Shown piece after piece: positions 1-8,430 of a stretch of DNA of 64,000 nucleotides. The DNA lies in assembly GCA_965203215.1 (NCBI GenBank), contig CBDBBY010000001.1, positions 3,348,001 through 3,412,000 on the forward strand. The letters run 5' to 3'. The notes under the pieces are model-generated. The model ran no database searches, was not told the DNA's origin, and saw only the letters and a list, made by a program, of their open reading frames with translations. This stretch comes from CBDBBY01 sp965203215. GTDB taxonomy: Bacteria; Pseudomonadota; Alphaproteobacteria; Rhodobacterales; Rhodobacteraceae. Position 1 is the first letter of the stretch. Each line of letters opens with the position of its first letter. The position numbers were made by a program, and so were the translations under genes.

Positions 1-220
1 CGTTTTCAAATCTCACCGCTTCAACAATAAACAGGAGATCAAGGGCGAGGATGAACCAATCGTAGTTGATGGGTGCCGAGCCAACTGCTTTGCCGCGTTG
101 CCGGCGTACTTCGTCCCAAGCCCGCGACACAGTCATGGGCTCCTTCAGGCACGCAAGAATATCGGCGCCCACAGTCAGGAGTGCGCGTTCAGGACGGATG
201 TGTTTGGTTGGCAGGATCAT
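1..220 (-). CDS. ABC-three-component (ABC-3C) system middle component, MC6-like, 3' end beyond window
   Basis: Reading leftward from an ATG at 218-220 gives 73 residues starting MILPTKHIRPERALLTVGAD and containing NYDWFILALDLLF near the window edge. This short pattern is typical of the middle component of ABC-3C systems, which link a C-terminal-domain protein to an ABC-type ATPase and are predicted conflict systems. A good ribosome binding site (GAGGAG) lies about 8 nt upstream. The family is normally about 75-80 residues, so only a few residues are missing. The ATPase partner would be expected just outside the window on the left. The family assignment rests on recognition by eye. Confidence 0.68.
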   Translation of the reverse strand, partial: MILPTKHIRPERALLTVGADILACLKEPMTVSRAWDEVRRQRGKAVGSAPINYDWFILALDLLFIVEAVRFEN

Positions 221-449
221 GATCGGACTCCTCTTCCACATAATCCTCAAAGATTGAACTGCCCCGGGTTTTCCGGAGAGCAATCGGCCAAACAGACGAG
301 TTTGAGAAAGCAGCCTGAATGTTGAACAAAACACCCTCCGAAAAACACGGGGCGATACAAACGTGGTCGAACTGGTGAACCGGCTGTTGGCTGAAGCCAA
401 TGCGGACCGCCAAGGGCGAATGGCGGACGCAACGCTCGGAGCTTGTTGG
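221..449 (-). other. Unassigned stretch upstream of the ABC-3C component; possible gene tail
   Basis: This 230-bp stretch separates the Fic stop codon from the middle component. One minus-strand frame is open through it and ends inside the next gene with an acidic tail (FEDYVEEESDHDP), which would suit a partner gene overlapping the ABC-3C start. No start codon with a ribosome site and no recognisable family is visible. It may be the eroded end of the ABC-3C partner. Confidence 0.25.
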
Positions 450-1484
450 TTATGGTACGGTTGCCGCTCCGTTGGAACGGCGAGGGGCTGGTCCTTGGTC
501 ATCCGGAGGAAGATAAACCCCGTCGCGCGTAGCTCCTCCGTTGGGGTGGCGGTACGTGATTCCCTGCAGCGCGTATTTTGCCCTTCTCGCTGCGCTGCGC
601 ATCCGCAATTCGGCTTCTGAACCCAAATAGTCCATGAAGAACTCCAGATGTCCGCCGTCCGCGGCTTCCAACGCCGCGTAATAGTCACCTTTTTCTGATG
701 CGCGAATCACCGGCGGGAATTCGCCGGCCTTGATGAACGGCAACGCCATCAGAAGGCGGGAAACCCGTCCGTTTCCGTCCTGGAAGGGATGAATCCGGAC
801 GAATTCATGGTGCAGCCATGCAGCCTCAAGCTCCGGCGCCAATTCCAAATTCGCGTGCCCTCGGTGGAACTCAAGGAATTTGTCGATCTCGGAAGCGACC
901 TGTTCCGGCGGGCAGTATTCGTGAACGAATCCGTCAACGCGTCGCGGGTTGTTCGGCCTCTTTTTCCAAGCGCCTTTCAGCAGAGGGATTTCAACGCGGC
1001 ACCCATGTAGGTCGATTCCCGGCGCTGCCTCTTGATGGCGGGTCAGGAGTTGATGCCATTCGCGGATAGCTGATGCGGTCAATGGCCTTTCGTCCTTCAC
1101 GTGCGCGAACAGCATTTCCAAGGCTTCCTCTTGGTCCTGCAGCAGGCCTTTCAGGGTCTTGTCGGAGATCGCCGTAATGGAATGCGCCCCGCACACCCGT
1201 TCAAATCCGTCGGAGATCAAGATCTCCGCTGCCCCTCTGCGAAGAACGTACAGATCCTCTATTTGACCTGTCTCAATCGCGAAATTGCGCTTTTGCTCAG
1301 CCAGCCAAAGATCCATTGCTTCCCGGCCGGCCCGGCGGTTTTCCAGTTGGGCGCGTGCTTCCTTCAAGTCCTTGGCTTTCAAGCGCGCCGGTTCGTGCTT
1401 CAGACCGAATTGGCCGCGTGCAAGGTCGCGGCACGGCCTCCACACGGCCCCTACAGGCTTCGGTCCGGGCGGCTCATTGGCCAT
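450..1484 (-). CDS. Fic domain AMP-transferase family protein
   Basis: The 344-residue product carries the Fic core HPFQDGNGRVSR (about residues 234-245), in which the His is the catalytic base and the GNGR loop holds the nucleotide phosphates. Fic proteins transfer AMP or another nucleotide part to a hydroxyl on a target protein. An N-terminal helix with ETGQIEDLY matches the position of the inhibitory motif (S/T)xxxE(G/N) of class II Fic proteins, though with D in the last place. The ATG at 1484 has GAGG at a suitable distance. It lies between an ABC-3C gene and IS debris, so an accessory or defence role is possible, but no antitoxin partner is visible. Confidence 0.88.
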   Translation of the reverse strand: MANEPPGPKPVGAVWRPCRDLARGQFGLKHEPARLKAKDLKEARAQLENRRAGREAMDLWLAEQKRNFAIETGQIEDLYVLRRGAAEILISDGFERVCGAHSITAISDKTLKGLLQDQEEALEMLFAHVKDERPLTASAIREWHQLLTRHQEAAPGIDLHGCRVEIPLLKGAWKKRPNNPRRVDGFVHEYCPPEQVASEIDKFLEFHRGHANLELAPELEAAWLHHEFVRIHPFQDGNGRVSRLLMALPFIKAGEFPPVIRASEKGDYYAALEAADGGHLEFFMDYLGSEAELRMRSAARRAKYALQGITYRHPNGGATRDGVYLPPDDQGPAPRRSNGAATVP

Positions 1485-1904
1485 ATGAAAACCTCATTGC
1501 TTTGCGCGCATGACGCGGTAGCCCAAACTAGCCAGCCCTGGCAGGACTTTGAATACGAGAGAGAACAACTCACTCGGCGGCCTCGTCCGCCGTAGCGCAA
1601 TGAATCGGATGAACTGCATTCTTCCGATTCAATTCAATGAAACAGGATGTTGGCTTCAGTGCAATGGTTTTCGTTGGAGTTCGCAGGGTCTTCGTGCGTG
1701 AACGCCCCCTGATACGCGGGAATCATTCCCTGTCCAGCACTGGGCATTTGGCCGAATGCACTCGTGTGCCCGGCCCGTTGATGCGGCGGATTGACGCTCG
1801 CCGCTGGCCTGCATGGAGATGCGCAGAAAGGACGAGCGGTGTTCGGAAGATGTAAAATAAGGTGAGAGAGCAAAAAATAGCAATTTTTGGCATAGGAGGA
1901 ACAG
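1485..1904. other. Intergenic stretch without a recognisable gene
   Basis: About 420 bp between the Fic gene and the ISKra4 remnant. Open frames here are short and lack a ribosome site or family resemblance. The right part (about 1850-1890) is AT-rich. Nothing functional is claimed. Confidence 0.4.
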
Positions 1905-2308
1905 GAAGCGCGTGCGTTTCGCGTTTTTTGGTCAGGCGGCTGCGGCACTGCAAGCCCTCGAATCGAGGAAGTCGGCCCAACGGTTGTTCTTGAAATAGCG
2001 TTTGACGGCGAGCAAGGCGTTGGCTCCTGCCTTCGACCAGTGGGGCATTCAGCCCCATTGAATCGGCTGCCGACGATTCGCTTGCAGGCGCTTTCCGCGA
2101 CGCCGGATCCGACCGGCAGTCCGCGCTTCCTCCAGAGGTCGTAGTACATTCGGTCGTTGTTGGCCTCGTAGGTGCGAATGCAGGCCGCGACCGCTTCGGA
2201 CCGGCGGCGGTACGGCTTCAGACCGGCGATGACGTCATTGACCCGCCCCGCGTCCAGCTGGTCCTTGATCGTCTTCATCCTATCCTTCCGTTTGCTCTCG
2301 CCCGGCAC
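1905..2308 (-). pseudogene. ISKra4-family transposase, C-terminal remnant with terminal repeat
   Basis: Reading leftward from 2308 gives a C-terminal ISKra4-type transposase segment: YEANNDRMYYDLWRKRGLPV followed by GSGVAESACKRIVGSRF. After GAEC the frame shifts, and the remaining family sequence (GANALLAVKRYFKNNRWADF, then CSAAAA and a stop) continues in another frame. The terminal repeat (GTGCGTTTCGCG then TTTTTTGGTCAGGCGG) sits at 1910-1937. The N-terminal two-thirds of the transposase is missing, so the copy is dead. Its end is the best local reference for the short MITEs elsewhere in the window. Confidence 0.8.
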
Positions 2309-2309
2309 C

Positions 2310-2424
2310 GCGGCTTTTGCAGTGCGGCCGAATATGTCTTCTTGTGAACGTCCAGCCCTGCAAAATCGGGCCGATTCTCAAAAGCGGCGATAAACCGCGA
2401 AATCCGTGTTGCTTTCTTCACCAT
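2310..2424 (-). pseudogene. IS110-family transposase, N-terminal fragment
   Basis: From an ATG at 2424 the minus strand reads MVKKATRISRF, then ENRPDFAGLDVHKKTYSAAL. The GLDVHKKT stretch resembles the N-terminal catalytic motif of the DEDD domain in IS110-type transposases. The fragment is about 38 residues and fuses directly into the ISKra4 remnant, so it is a scar of nested insertions. Confidence 0.5.
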
Positions 2425-2568
2425 GCTGGAAACTCATTTGTTCGGAATGTCCCGGCAGCGCAGCAGTCAACCGCAACGCCGTCCAGCATGGTATCTTCGG
2501 CTGCGAGATTTGCAGATTATTAAGAATATCTGTATATTCTGTATAAGTCGAAGAAATTGAGAGTCGCC

Positions 2569-2838
2569 GTGAAACAGTTTCAAGCCAAAGACCTTACGCG
2601 AAACACCGCCGATCTGTGGACCGCTGCGACGCTTGCACCGGTCGCGATCACGAAACACCGCAAGGCCCGGTTCGTCGTCATGTCTGTTGAGCGCTATGAA
2701 GCGCTTATGGATGGCAAGAGATCGCAGGTTGCCGTGGACGTTGCAAACATGCCTGACGAACTGGGGGAACTGTTCGACAAGGGTGTAGAGGAACATTTCC
2801 TTGGCAGGCAAGCTCCCCGAGCCGGGACAAGTTTTTGA
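2569..2838 (+). CDS. Phd/YefM-family antitoxin
   Basis: About 89 residues from GTG at 2569 (MKQFQAKDLTRNTADLW), with GAGAG as ribosome site; a TTG at 2557 is the alternative start. The N-terminal half (APVAITKHRKARFVVMSVERYEALM) is the standard Phd/YefM fold, which binds its own operator as a dimer and neutralises a partner toxin through the C-terminal tail. The gene overlaps the next by 38 bp, the usual antitoxin-first arrangement. The toxin partner is frameshifted, so this antitoxin now probably acts only as a DNA-binding protein or is decaying. Confidence 0.85.
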   Translation: MKQFQAKDLTRNTADLWTAATLAPVAITKHRKARFVVMSVERYEALMDGKRSQVAVDVANMPDELGELFDKGVEEHFLGRQAPRAGTSF

Positions 2839-3221
2839 GTATAATTTTCTCCGATATCGGGAAAAACTGCTTGGCTTGAACCGAAGGCCGCAAGAAACGC
2901 CCGTCTTGCGTGACGATTATTGTCGCCAATGCCAAGGACCGGCATATCTTGTTCATAGCCCCGATCACCGGCAAGTCGCCTGAAAAGGGCAGGATCGCGC
3001 TTGAGATTCCAGAAACGGAGGCGCGCCGGGCCGGACTGGATGCTGTCGTTCCGCTTTGGGTGATGGTGGACGCATTGAACGCTGGCATCCTTGAAGCGTC
3101 TTATTTGCTTGAAGATCGCACGCCATGCGGCCAGTCCGGCAACACGTTCACAGATATGATCATCACCCGCGCCCACGAAGTGCGCAAAGCGGGGAAGCTC
3201 AGCATTTCGAGCCGAAATTGA
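2801..3221 (+). pseudogene. PemK-like type II toxin, disrupted by a one-base frameshift
   Basis: From TTG at 2801 the frame reads MAGKLPEPGQVFEYNFLRYR up to GLN, then drifts. The rest of the toxin (EGRKKRPSCVTIIVANAKD, later ITGKSPEKGRIALEIP) is found in the next frame. Removing one C at about 2881-2882 restores a single chain of about 139 residues. The interval is 421 bp, one more than a multiple of three, which agrees. Start and length suit PemK/MazF-like growth inhibitors, but identity is by resemblance only. A sequencing error cannot be excluded. Confidence 0.6.
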
Positions 3222-3474
3222 AACTACGAGTAGACGAAAGTGCGTAGACCGCGAAAAGGATGAAGTCCGCATTTTGCAGAGGACTGAGTAGCGCAGGCTG
3301 CGCTCGATCTGGTTTGCAGGTTTTCCAAGGATCACTGCATTTGCTTTCTTACTGAATGCCCGTCCTCCGTTCGATAGCGCATTCGCTTTTCCGGCCCCAA
3401 CTCTAAATCTCGTCCCTTTCGCGGCCTATGGCGTTGCAATGTGGTTTCTGTTCATGCTGAGGGGCAAGCTTGCA

Positions 3475-3790
3475 TGTGACTCGGCGTGCAAAAGTGACTC
3501 TCTTTTGAGCGTAATCGGCGTTCAAACCTGATCCCCAAGCACTTCTCGGAGCACTTGATGGACCGCTGATGTCGGCCGTCAGTCGAGCCGGGGTTTCAAG
3601 GCATCCGCCAACCCTCGCCGAGGGCTGGAACCCCCTTTGAACTCGGCGATGATCGGCGAGCTCCGCCACTTCCGGCGGAGGGGCGGCTGATCGGGATCAG
3701 CCGAGATTTGTCGGTGTCTCATGCGACGGTCCGGAAGGTTTTGTGATCGGAGGCGACGGAGTCCGTCTGCGAGCGCCGGACGCAGCTGCG
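3475..3790 (+). mobile_element. IS21-family left end with eroded istA start
   Basis: TGTGACTCGGCGTGCAAAAG at 3475 matches a similar end at 52777 and another at 12935. At 3690-3770 a degraded istA N-terminus can be read (GISRDLSVSHATVRKV), close to the intact start at 52859. Between them lies a leader about 150 bp long with GGCATCCGCCAACCCTCG, shared with 13020. No intact transposase frame remains. Confidence 0.6.
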
Positions 3791-3829
3791 TTCTGCTGAT
3801 CGCTCCGTCGACTTGCTATGCCTGCGCAG

Positions 3830-3996
3830 CTGTCGCACTCGACCCAGGAAAAGCCGCTGACCGGTCCGAACGGGACGTCGAAAGCCGAATTCGGCGCCTT
3901 GTTCGCCGCTTCGAAAACAGCCGCAGGCCCGGAATCATCAATTGGAGGGATAGCCGCGCCGCAGCTGCCTGATCAATAAATTTTGGATGCGCCAAC
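3830..3996 (+). pseudogene. ISKra4-family transposase, extreme C-terminal remnant
   Basis: The plus strand reads KTAAGPEIINWRDSRAAAA and a stop at 3972, the end of an ISKra4-type transposase, followed by TGATCAATAAATTTTGGATG, a degenerate terminal repeat. Upstream sequence is frameshifted. A near match on the minus strand at 5770-5960 has AAGPEIID and RDFRTAIT. Confidence 0.6.
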
Positions 3997-4145
3997 TCGG
4001 TCCGGCCGATCGCATGCAGCCGGATTCCGTCGCTTTGCCGAAAAATGGAATCGCGACGAGGCCTGAATTCGTACGCCGGTCGCGCGGAGTTAGATCCGTC
4101 CTCTATTGGACGGATGATCGGAGCGTGCCGATCCGCGAATTCGCT

Positions 4146-5351
4146 TCAGCTCGCCGCCCGATCGATGACGTAGTTCATCAGGCTGGGAATTCCGGGCTCG
4201 CAGCGGTCTTCATTCCCGAACCGGCTCCAAATGAAGCCGACGTTCCGAAGATTGGCCTCGACCCACAAGGCCGGCTCAATCCCGCCGCTTGCCTTCGCCC
4301 TGTCTTCCAGCTTTTTGTCAATGCTCCGGTCGATGGCCGATTCGATCTCATTGGCAGAAATCGATATCGTCTTCTGCGCCACGAAGAGTCGCGCGACGGC
4401 TTCGGCCGAAGACAGTATGCCGATGGTCCGAAGTTCATGATGGCGGTCGGCAAAGTATGCGTTGCTCGCAATGCGGAATGCTTTCGATGCATGCTCCAGG
4501 ATTGCGCCGCCGATTCTGTCGCCGCCGACGAGCTTGTCCGGTTCAGCCTTGGCGGACCGATGCAATTCTCTGCCGACAATCTGAATGAAATAGGGATAGC
4601 GCTGCGCCGCATCGGCCGCCTGATCCAGCGCATCCGCCTCGATGCGGTAGCCCATCCGCTCCAAGGGCACCCGGAGCGCCTCCTGCGAAGCCGCCATGTC
4701 GAGGAGCCCGATGCCGACTTTGTCCAGGCGGTTCCAGAACGTCGCCTCGATCCCGTTCAGGCGCGATGAAGTGTCCGGAGTGCCGGCGAGGATCAGCAGC
4801 AATGGTCGCCCTTCCCTGGCAAGCGCCTGCGCATTGTTGAAGAAAGCTCGCGCGACTTCCGGATTGTGATGCAGAGTATGCGCCTCGTCGACCAGCAACG
4901 CCAAGCCGCTTTTGGAACACATTTTCTCCAGGACGGGTCCGAGCAATTTTTTCGGGAACGCTTTTTGCGACAAGCTGATTCCCGATCCGAGCAAATTTAC
5001 GCTTGCCGATTGCACGTTGCTTGCGAAGGTCGTGAACCTCCTCCGGTCCGCGAGCGCCTCCACGAGGTCGGCATGTGACCTGAAACAACCGGGCCTCAGA
5101 CTTACGCATTTTATTTTGCCTCCGTAGTGATCGGCATGTGTCTCCGCCCATCGGAGCAGCACCGTCTTGCCGTTGCCGCGCGGCCCGATCAGAGCGATGT
5201 TCGCCGCCGGATTGCACCCCTCCCCCAAGTAATCAAGCGCCTCGATGATCACGGCCTTCTCGCGTTCGCGCCCGGCCAATAACGGCGGGGTCGTTCCTGC
5301 GCCGGGCGTGAACTTTAGGGTTGGGTCTGTGGTCATATTCGGTTGCGGCAT
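4146..5351 (-). CDS. AAA-family ATPase (orphan, STAND/Orc1-like)
   Basis: A 401-residue protein with Walker A GPRGNGKT (about 55-62) and Walker B LALLVDEAH (about 151-159), followed by a sensor-like FAGT-type segment (LILAGTPDTSSRL) and a helical C-terminal half. The layout (AAA module near the N-terminus, winged or helical end) is typical of AAA_16-type regulatory ATPases. It stands alone between IS remnants with no obvious partner. It is a distant relative, not a copy, of the two ATPases at 42.6 and 47.4 kb. A second ATG at 5336 is an alternative start; neither has a clear ribosome site. Function unknown. Confidence 0.8.
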   Translation of the reverse strand: MPQPNMTTDPTLKFTPGAGTTPPLLAGREREKAVIIEALDYLGEGCNPAANIALIGPRGNGKTVLLRWAETHADHYGGKIKCVSLRPGCFRSHADLVEALADRRRFTTFASNVQSASVNLLGSGISLSQKAFPKKLLGPVLEKMCSKSGLALLVDEAHTLHHNPEVARAFFNNAQALAREGRPLLLILAGTPDTSSRLNGIEATFWNRLDKVGIGLLDMAASQEALRVPLERMGYRIEADALDQAADAAQRYPYFIQIVGRELHRSAKAEPDKLVGGDRIGGAILEHASKAFRIASNAYFADRHHELRTIGILSSAEAVARLFVAQKTISISANEIESAIDRSIDKKLEDRAKASGGIEPALWVEANLRNVGFIWSRFGNEDRCEPGIPSLMNYVIDRAAS

Positions 5352-5533
5352 CGTTGCAGTCTTGGGGTTGGCGATTCAAATATGGCGGATCGCTCGATTG
5401 ACCGGCAGCGCAGCCGGCGCCAATTTCAACATCGGCGGCGGAAAGCGGTCAGTGTTTCCCGGCTGATTTGAGTCCTTTCTACACTGAACCATCAATCATT
5501 TCGACAATGAAAGCAAAATTATCCAAGGAGCAC

Positions 5534-5642
5534 GGGTGCGTTTCATGATTCTTGGCAAGCAACTACTGCTCCCTCGAAACATCGAACACAAGCGACACGC
5601 GAGAGCGTGAAACCGACTCAACCCAAAAAATGGGATGCATCC
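5534..5642. repeat. MITE copy A related to ISKra4 ends
   Basis: Starts GGGTGCGTTTCATGATTCTT and ends AACCCAAAAAATGGGATGCA plus TCC, which are inverted relatives of each other. The inside (CTCGAAACATCGAACACAAG then CGACACGCGAGAGCG) matches the three other copies listed. No coding frame. Confidence 0.65.
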
Positions 5643-5769
5643 TTCGACAATTCCGCAAGTTTGGCCGGGCATGTCAAGCGCCGGTCCCGACGCCCGCCGC
5701 GCAGGGACGGACGGCATCCATTCGGTATTGAGCGGTCGAAGGGGAAGCGGCGAAATCCGTTTCATGGTC

Positions 5770-5960
5770 GGGGGCGGGCGGCCAAAGGCCGATCATGTGG
5801 GTTTTTGGCTAAGTGATTGCGGTGCGAAAATCCCTTCAATCGATGATTTCGGGCCTGCAGTTGTTTTCCAAGCAGCATTTGCGGCGAGCAGTGCGTTGGT
5901 TTCGGCTTTCGACCAGCGGCGGCATCCTGTCCGAACAAAAGTATGGGATGCACCCACGCC
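5770..5960 (-). pseudogene. ISKra4-family transposase, C-terminal remnant
   Basis: Read on the minus strand from about 5935: RWSKAETNALLAANAAWKTT, then AGPEIID, a stop, RDFRTAIT and a stop. This is the C-terminus of an ISKra4 transposase with an internal stop. The end TTTTTGGCTAAGTGATTGCG at about 5800 corresponds to the terminal repeat seen at 1920. Confidence 0.6.
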
Positions 5961-6111
5961 CCTATGACGACTTGACGCGGTTTCCCGGCCTCCAGCAAAT
6001 GTTGCGCGAATATCCTCAAGCCCCGTTCATGATTCGCGGTTGCAAAACGAGTCGCGGCATTCTTTGGAGACGACCGCGACAAGCCTTGATTGGATTTCGC
6101 GGCATTGCCGA

Positions 6112-7833
6112 TCATTCGTTGCTTGCCCGCGCTACGCTCTCCGCAACGCCCGCGATCGCGTCCAGCTTCTCGCCGACTTCCGAAGCAGTTTCATCCACGG
6201 GAACATAGGCGGCCAGCTCATGGAAGTTTTTCTTGGCCATCAGATTCGGGATGCCGATCTTCGCGAAGTACGACTTGAAGAGCGGGATAAGGAAATCTTC
6301 GCTTGCCTTCACGTTGTCGCCCCAAGGTGATTCTCGGCCCAAAGTCTCTAGAGCCTTGCTGACCTCCTCAATTGCCTCGTCCATCGCCGTCAATCGTCTA
6401 TCGATCTCGGTATCGGCGAGAAGGGATTCCGGCTCCGAAGCCGCTGCGGAAGCACGCGCGTATGCTTTCAGGGTCGACCTGGTGCACAGATAGTTTTCGA
6501 TCTCCCGCCGTTTCCAGGTCAGATACGCGAGCGATGGATCATTCGGGAGTTCGCGGTCCAGACGGTCGAAAAGCGCCACCCCCTTGAGTTCGGGAAGCGC
6601 CTCTTGAAGGCCGTGGAAGTTGCGCGCGACTTTCGGGGGCTGATCTCCGACGTAACTGACAAAAGGTTGTTCCAGAGCCAAGCTGGCGGCATGCTTGCTG
6701 AGTTTTCTCGCAAAGGCTTGCAATATCGCCAGGGCTGTCGAACCTTCGAGATAGAGGACCCACCCTGTCTGCTCGGCTTGGCAGTACTGGTCGAAGCCGA
6801 CCCCCATGAGTGCCTTGCGCACTTGGCTCGTCCCGCCATCGAAACGGTGTGGTTTGCCGACGAAGGAGATAACCAGATCCTTCCCGGCGGCCTCGTTCAG
6901 AAGGATCTCGGAGTGGCTGGCCGCAACAATCTGGGTTCCGCTCTCCGAAGCGACCTCGTTAATCAAGCCGTATATCTGGCGCTGGCGGAGGATTTCGAGA
7001 TGCGCGTCAGGCTCGTCCAGCAGGATGACGGCCTGTGGGTTGACATGCATGTAGGCGAGAATCAGGAGTGTCTGCTGCAGTCCTCGCCCGCTTGCCGAGA
7101 GGTCGAAGGTAATGCCCCGTTCGCGGTATTCCATGGCGATCTCTCCTCGCTCCTCCACATAGCGCGGTTCGTAGAGCGTCGCACCGAATAGTTTCTCGAT
7201 CCGCTGCACCAAAGATCCCCACTTGTATGCACTCTGGCTGGCAACGCGGAAACAGAGGTTGCGGAGGATTTCGGCTGTGCGGCCTTCGCCCACCCGCACA
7301 TTCAAGGCTCCTTGGTCGATCCGCGTCTCGTTGGCGGAAAGACCGGACATGGAAGGGAGATAGGCGATGCGGACGGCGCCTGCGTGTTCCGGGACAGGCG
7401 GGCTGTCGGAGTGTTGGTGCTCGTCGGTCCGCAGCGGATGGCAATAGAACGATTCTTCATTGGCGTAATCGAACTCGAGGCCGCACTTCCAAAGTTTGCC
7501 CTCGTTGATTCCCTCGACGACGAGGTCGATCCGCACGTTGTTTGCCCTCGTTTGTCCATGGATCTGCAAGTCGCGCCATAGGTGGCGGGCGTTCGGATTG
7601 GGAATTGCAAACAAGTCCTTGCGGTTGATTGTGACTCCGAGGTGCGTTTCAGGCCCGTTCCGGCCCGCCCGCTGTTCGTTCCATCGTTTGACGCCGATGT
7701 CCCACAAGGCCAACGCCTGCATGGCCGAGGTTTTCCCCGAATTGTTGGGGCCGAAGAACAGGACGGGGTTTCCCAGTTCGACCTCGATCTCGCCGAAGCG
7801 TTTGAAGTTGCGGATGGTGAGCTTGGTGAGCAT
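6112..7833 (-). CDS. OLD-like AAA ATPase with a C-terminal TOPRIM-like region
   Basis: The 573-residue protein opens with an ABC/SMC-type ATPase: MLTKLTIRNFKRFGEIEVEL, Walker A GPNNSGKT (about 29-36), Walker B AVILLDEPDAHLE and an H-loop (ASHSEILL). After the ATPase come LYLEGSTALAILQAF and GVALFDRLDRE, at the places where TOPRIM motifs occur in OLD-family nucleases, then KRREIENYL. OLD-type proteins are ATP-regulated nucleases, many used against phage. The acidic TOPRIM pattern looks incomplete, so nuclease activity is uncertain. The start has GAGGAG 8 nt upstream. It is transcribed away from the NACHT gene and seems to be a single-gene unit. Confidence 0.78.
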   Translation of the reverse strand: MLTKLTIRNFKRFGEIEVELGNPVLFFGPNNSGKTSAMQALALWDIGVKRWNEQRAGRNGPETHLGVTINRKDLFAIPNPNARHLWRDLQIHGQTRANNVRIDLVVEGINEGKLWKCGLEFDYANEESFYCHPLRTDEHQHSDSPPVPEHAGAVRIAYLPSMSGLSANETRIDQGALNVRVGEGRTAEILRNLCFRVASQSAYKWGSLVQRIEKLFGATLYEPRYVEERGEIAMEYRERGITFDLSASGRGLQQTLLILAYMHVNPQAVILLDEPDAHLEILRQRQIYGLINEVASESGTQIVAASHSEILLNEAAGKDLVISFVGKPHRFDGGTSQVRKALMGVGFDQYCQAEQTGWVLYLEGSTALAILQAFARKLSKHAASLALEQPFVSYVGDQPPKVARNFHGLQEALPELKGVALFDRLDRELPNDPSLAYLTWKRREIENYLCTRSTLKAYARASAAASEPESLLADTEIDRRLTAMDEAIEEVSKALETLGRESPWGDNVKASEDFLIPLFKSYFAKIGIPNLMAKKNFHELAAYVPVDETASEVGEKLDAIAGVAESVARASNE

Positions 7834-8259
7834 CCAAGGTCTCCTCTCAAAGTTCGATTGCGCAACCGTTATCGAAATCGAATCGTGCTCTCACCTATTA
7901 ACCTGAACTTGACGGGCTTTAATTCGCTCGAATGGTACGCAAATCATTGTTTTATAGCGATTGTTTCCGATGAATTCAGGCATAACATTGTCAAACAGTT
8001 CCCGTGTAGTTTTTTTGAAAAGAAATTTAATTTTTCCTATTGAATAGCAATACCCCTCATTATAACCGGTTCCCATGCTTGCTGCATCTGCTGAATTCCG
8101 AACTGAGGCCGTCCGCCGATGGATCTTCTCCGTCGTGACTGATGCAAAGGAACGCTTGTCCGCAAGGAGCCTATCGCCACTCGCGTGCATTCTGACCGGC
8201 TATTGGAGGCGAGCCTCACTTTGGTCAGAACCAGAACCAGCCTAGGGCGAGGCGGCCGG
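7834..8259. other. AT-rich intergenic region
   Basis: About 425 bp between the OLD-like gene and the IS1634 remnant. It is clearly poorer in GC at 7890-8060, as expected for a promoter region of the minus-strand gene. No open frame with a credible start was seen; the right part may be further worn IS1634 sequence. Confidence 0.4.
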
Positions 8260-8418
8260 CCCAATGAGATCCGCCGCTTCCGTCCGCACGTCGGAAGGCA
8301 TTCGATCTTCTGGACATCAATCTGGCGAAAACGTTCCCAGCAGCTGGCAAGCATGATTCCACGAATCGCGTTGGTGACAAGGAAAATTGTGTTTTTTGTG
8401 TCGTGAAGTTCAGTTTAG
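8260..8418 (+). mobile_element. IS1634-family 3' end remnant, left flank of NACHT gene
   Basis: The plus strand reads RRKAFDLLDINLAKTFPAAG and a short tail, the C-terminus of an IS1634-type transposase, then ends with CGTGAAGTTCAGTTTAGG. The same block, inverted, is present at 12495-12615, where it reads RAFDLLGVNPGKMFPQAGR. Only the 3' end is kept. Confidence 0.65.
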
Positions 8419-8430
8419 GCAATTCTCACA

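Noticed and set aside
1101..1595. 164-codon plus-strand frame over the Fic gene start
   Set aside because: Mostly antisense to Fic; product is rich in Gln, Arg and Pro without motifs.
3987..4769. 260-codon plus-strand frame
   Set aside because: Antisense to the AAA ATPase at 4146-5351, which has clear Walker motifs.
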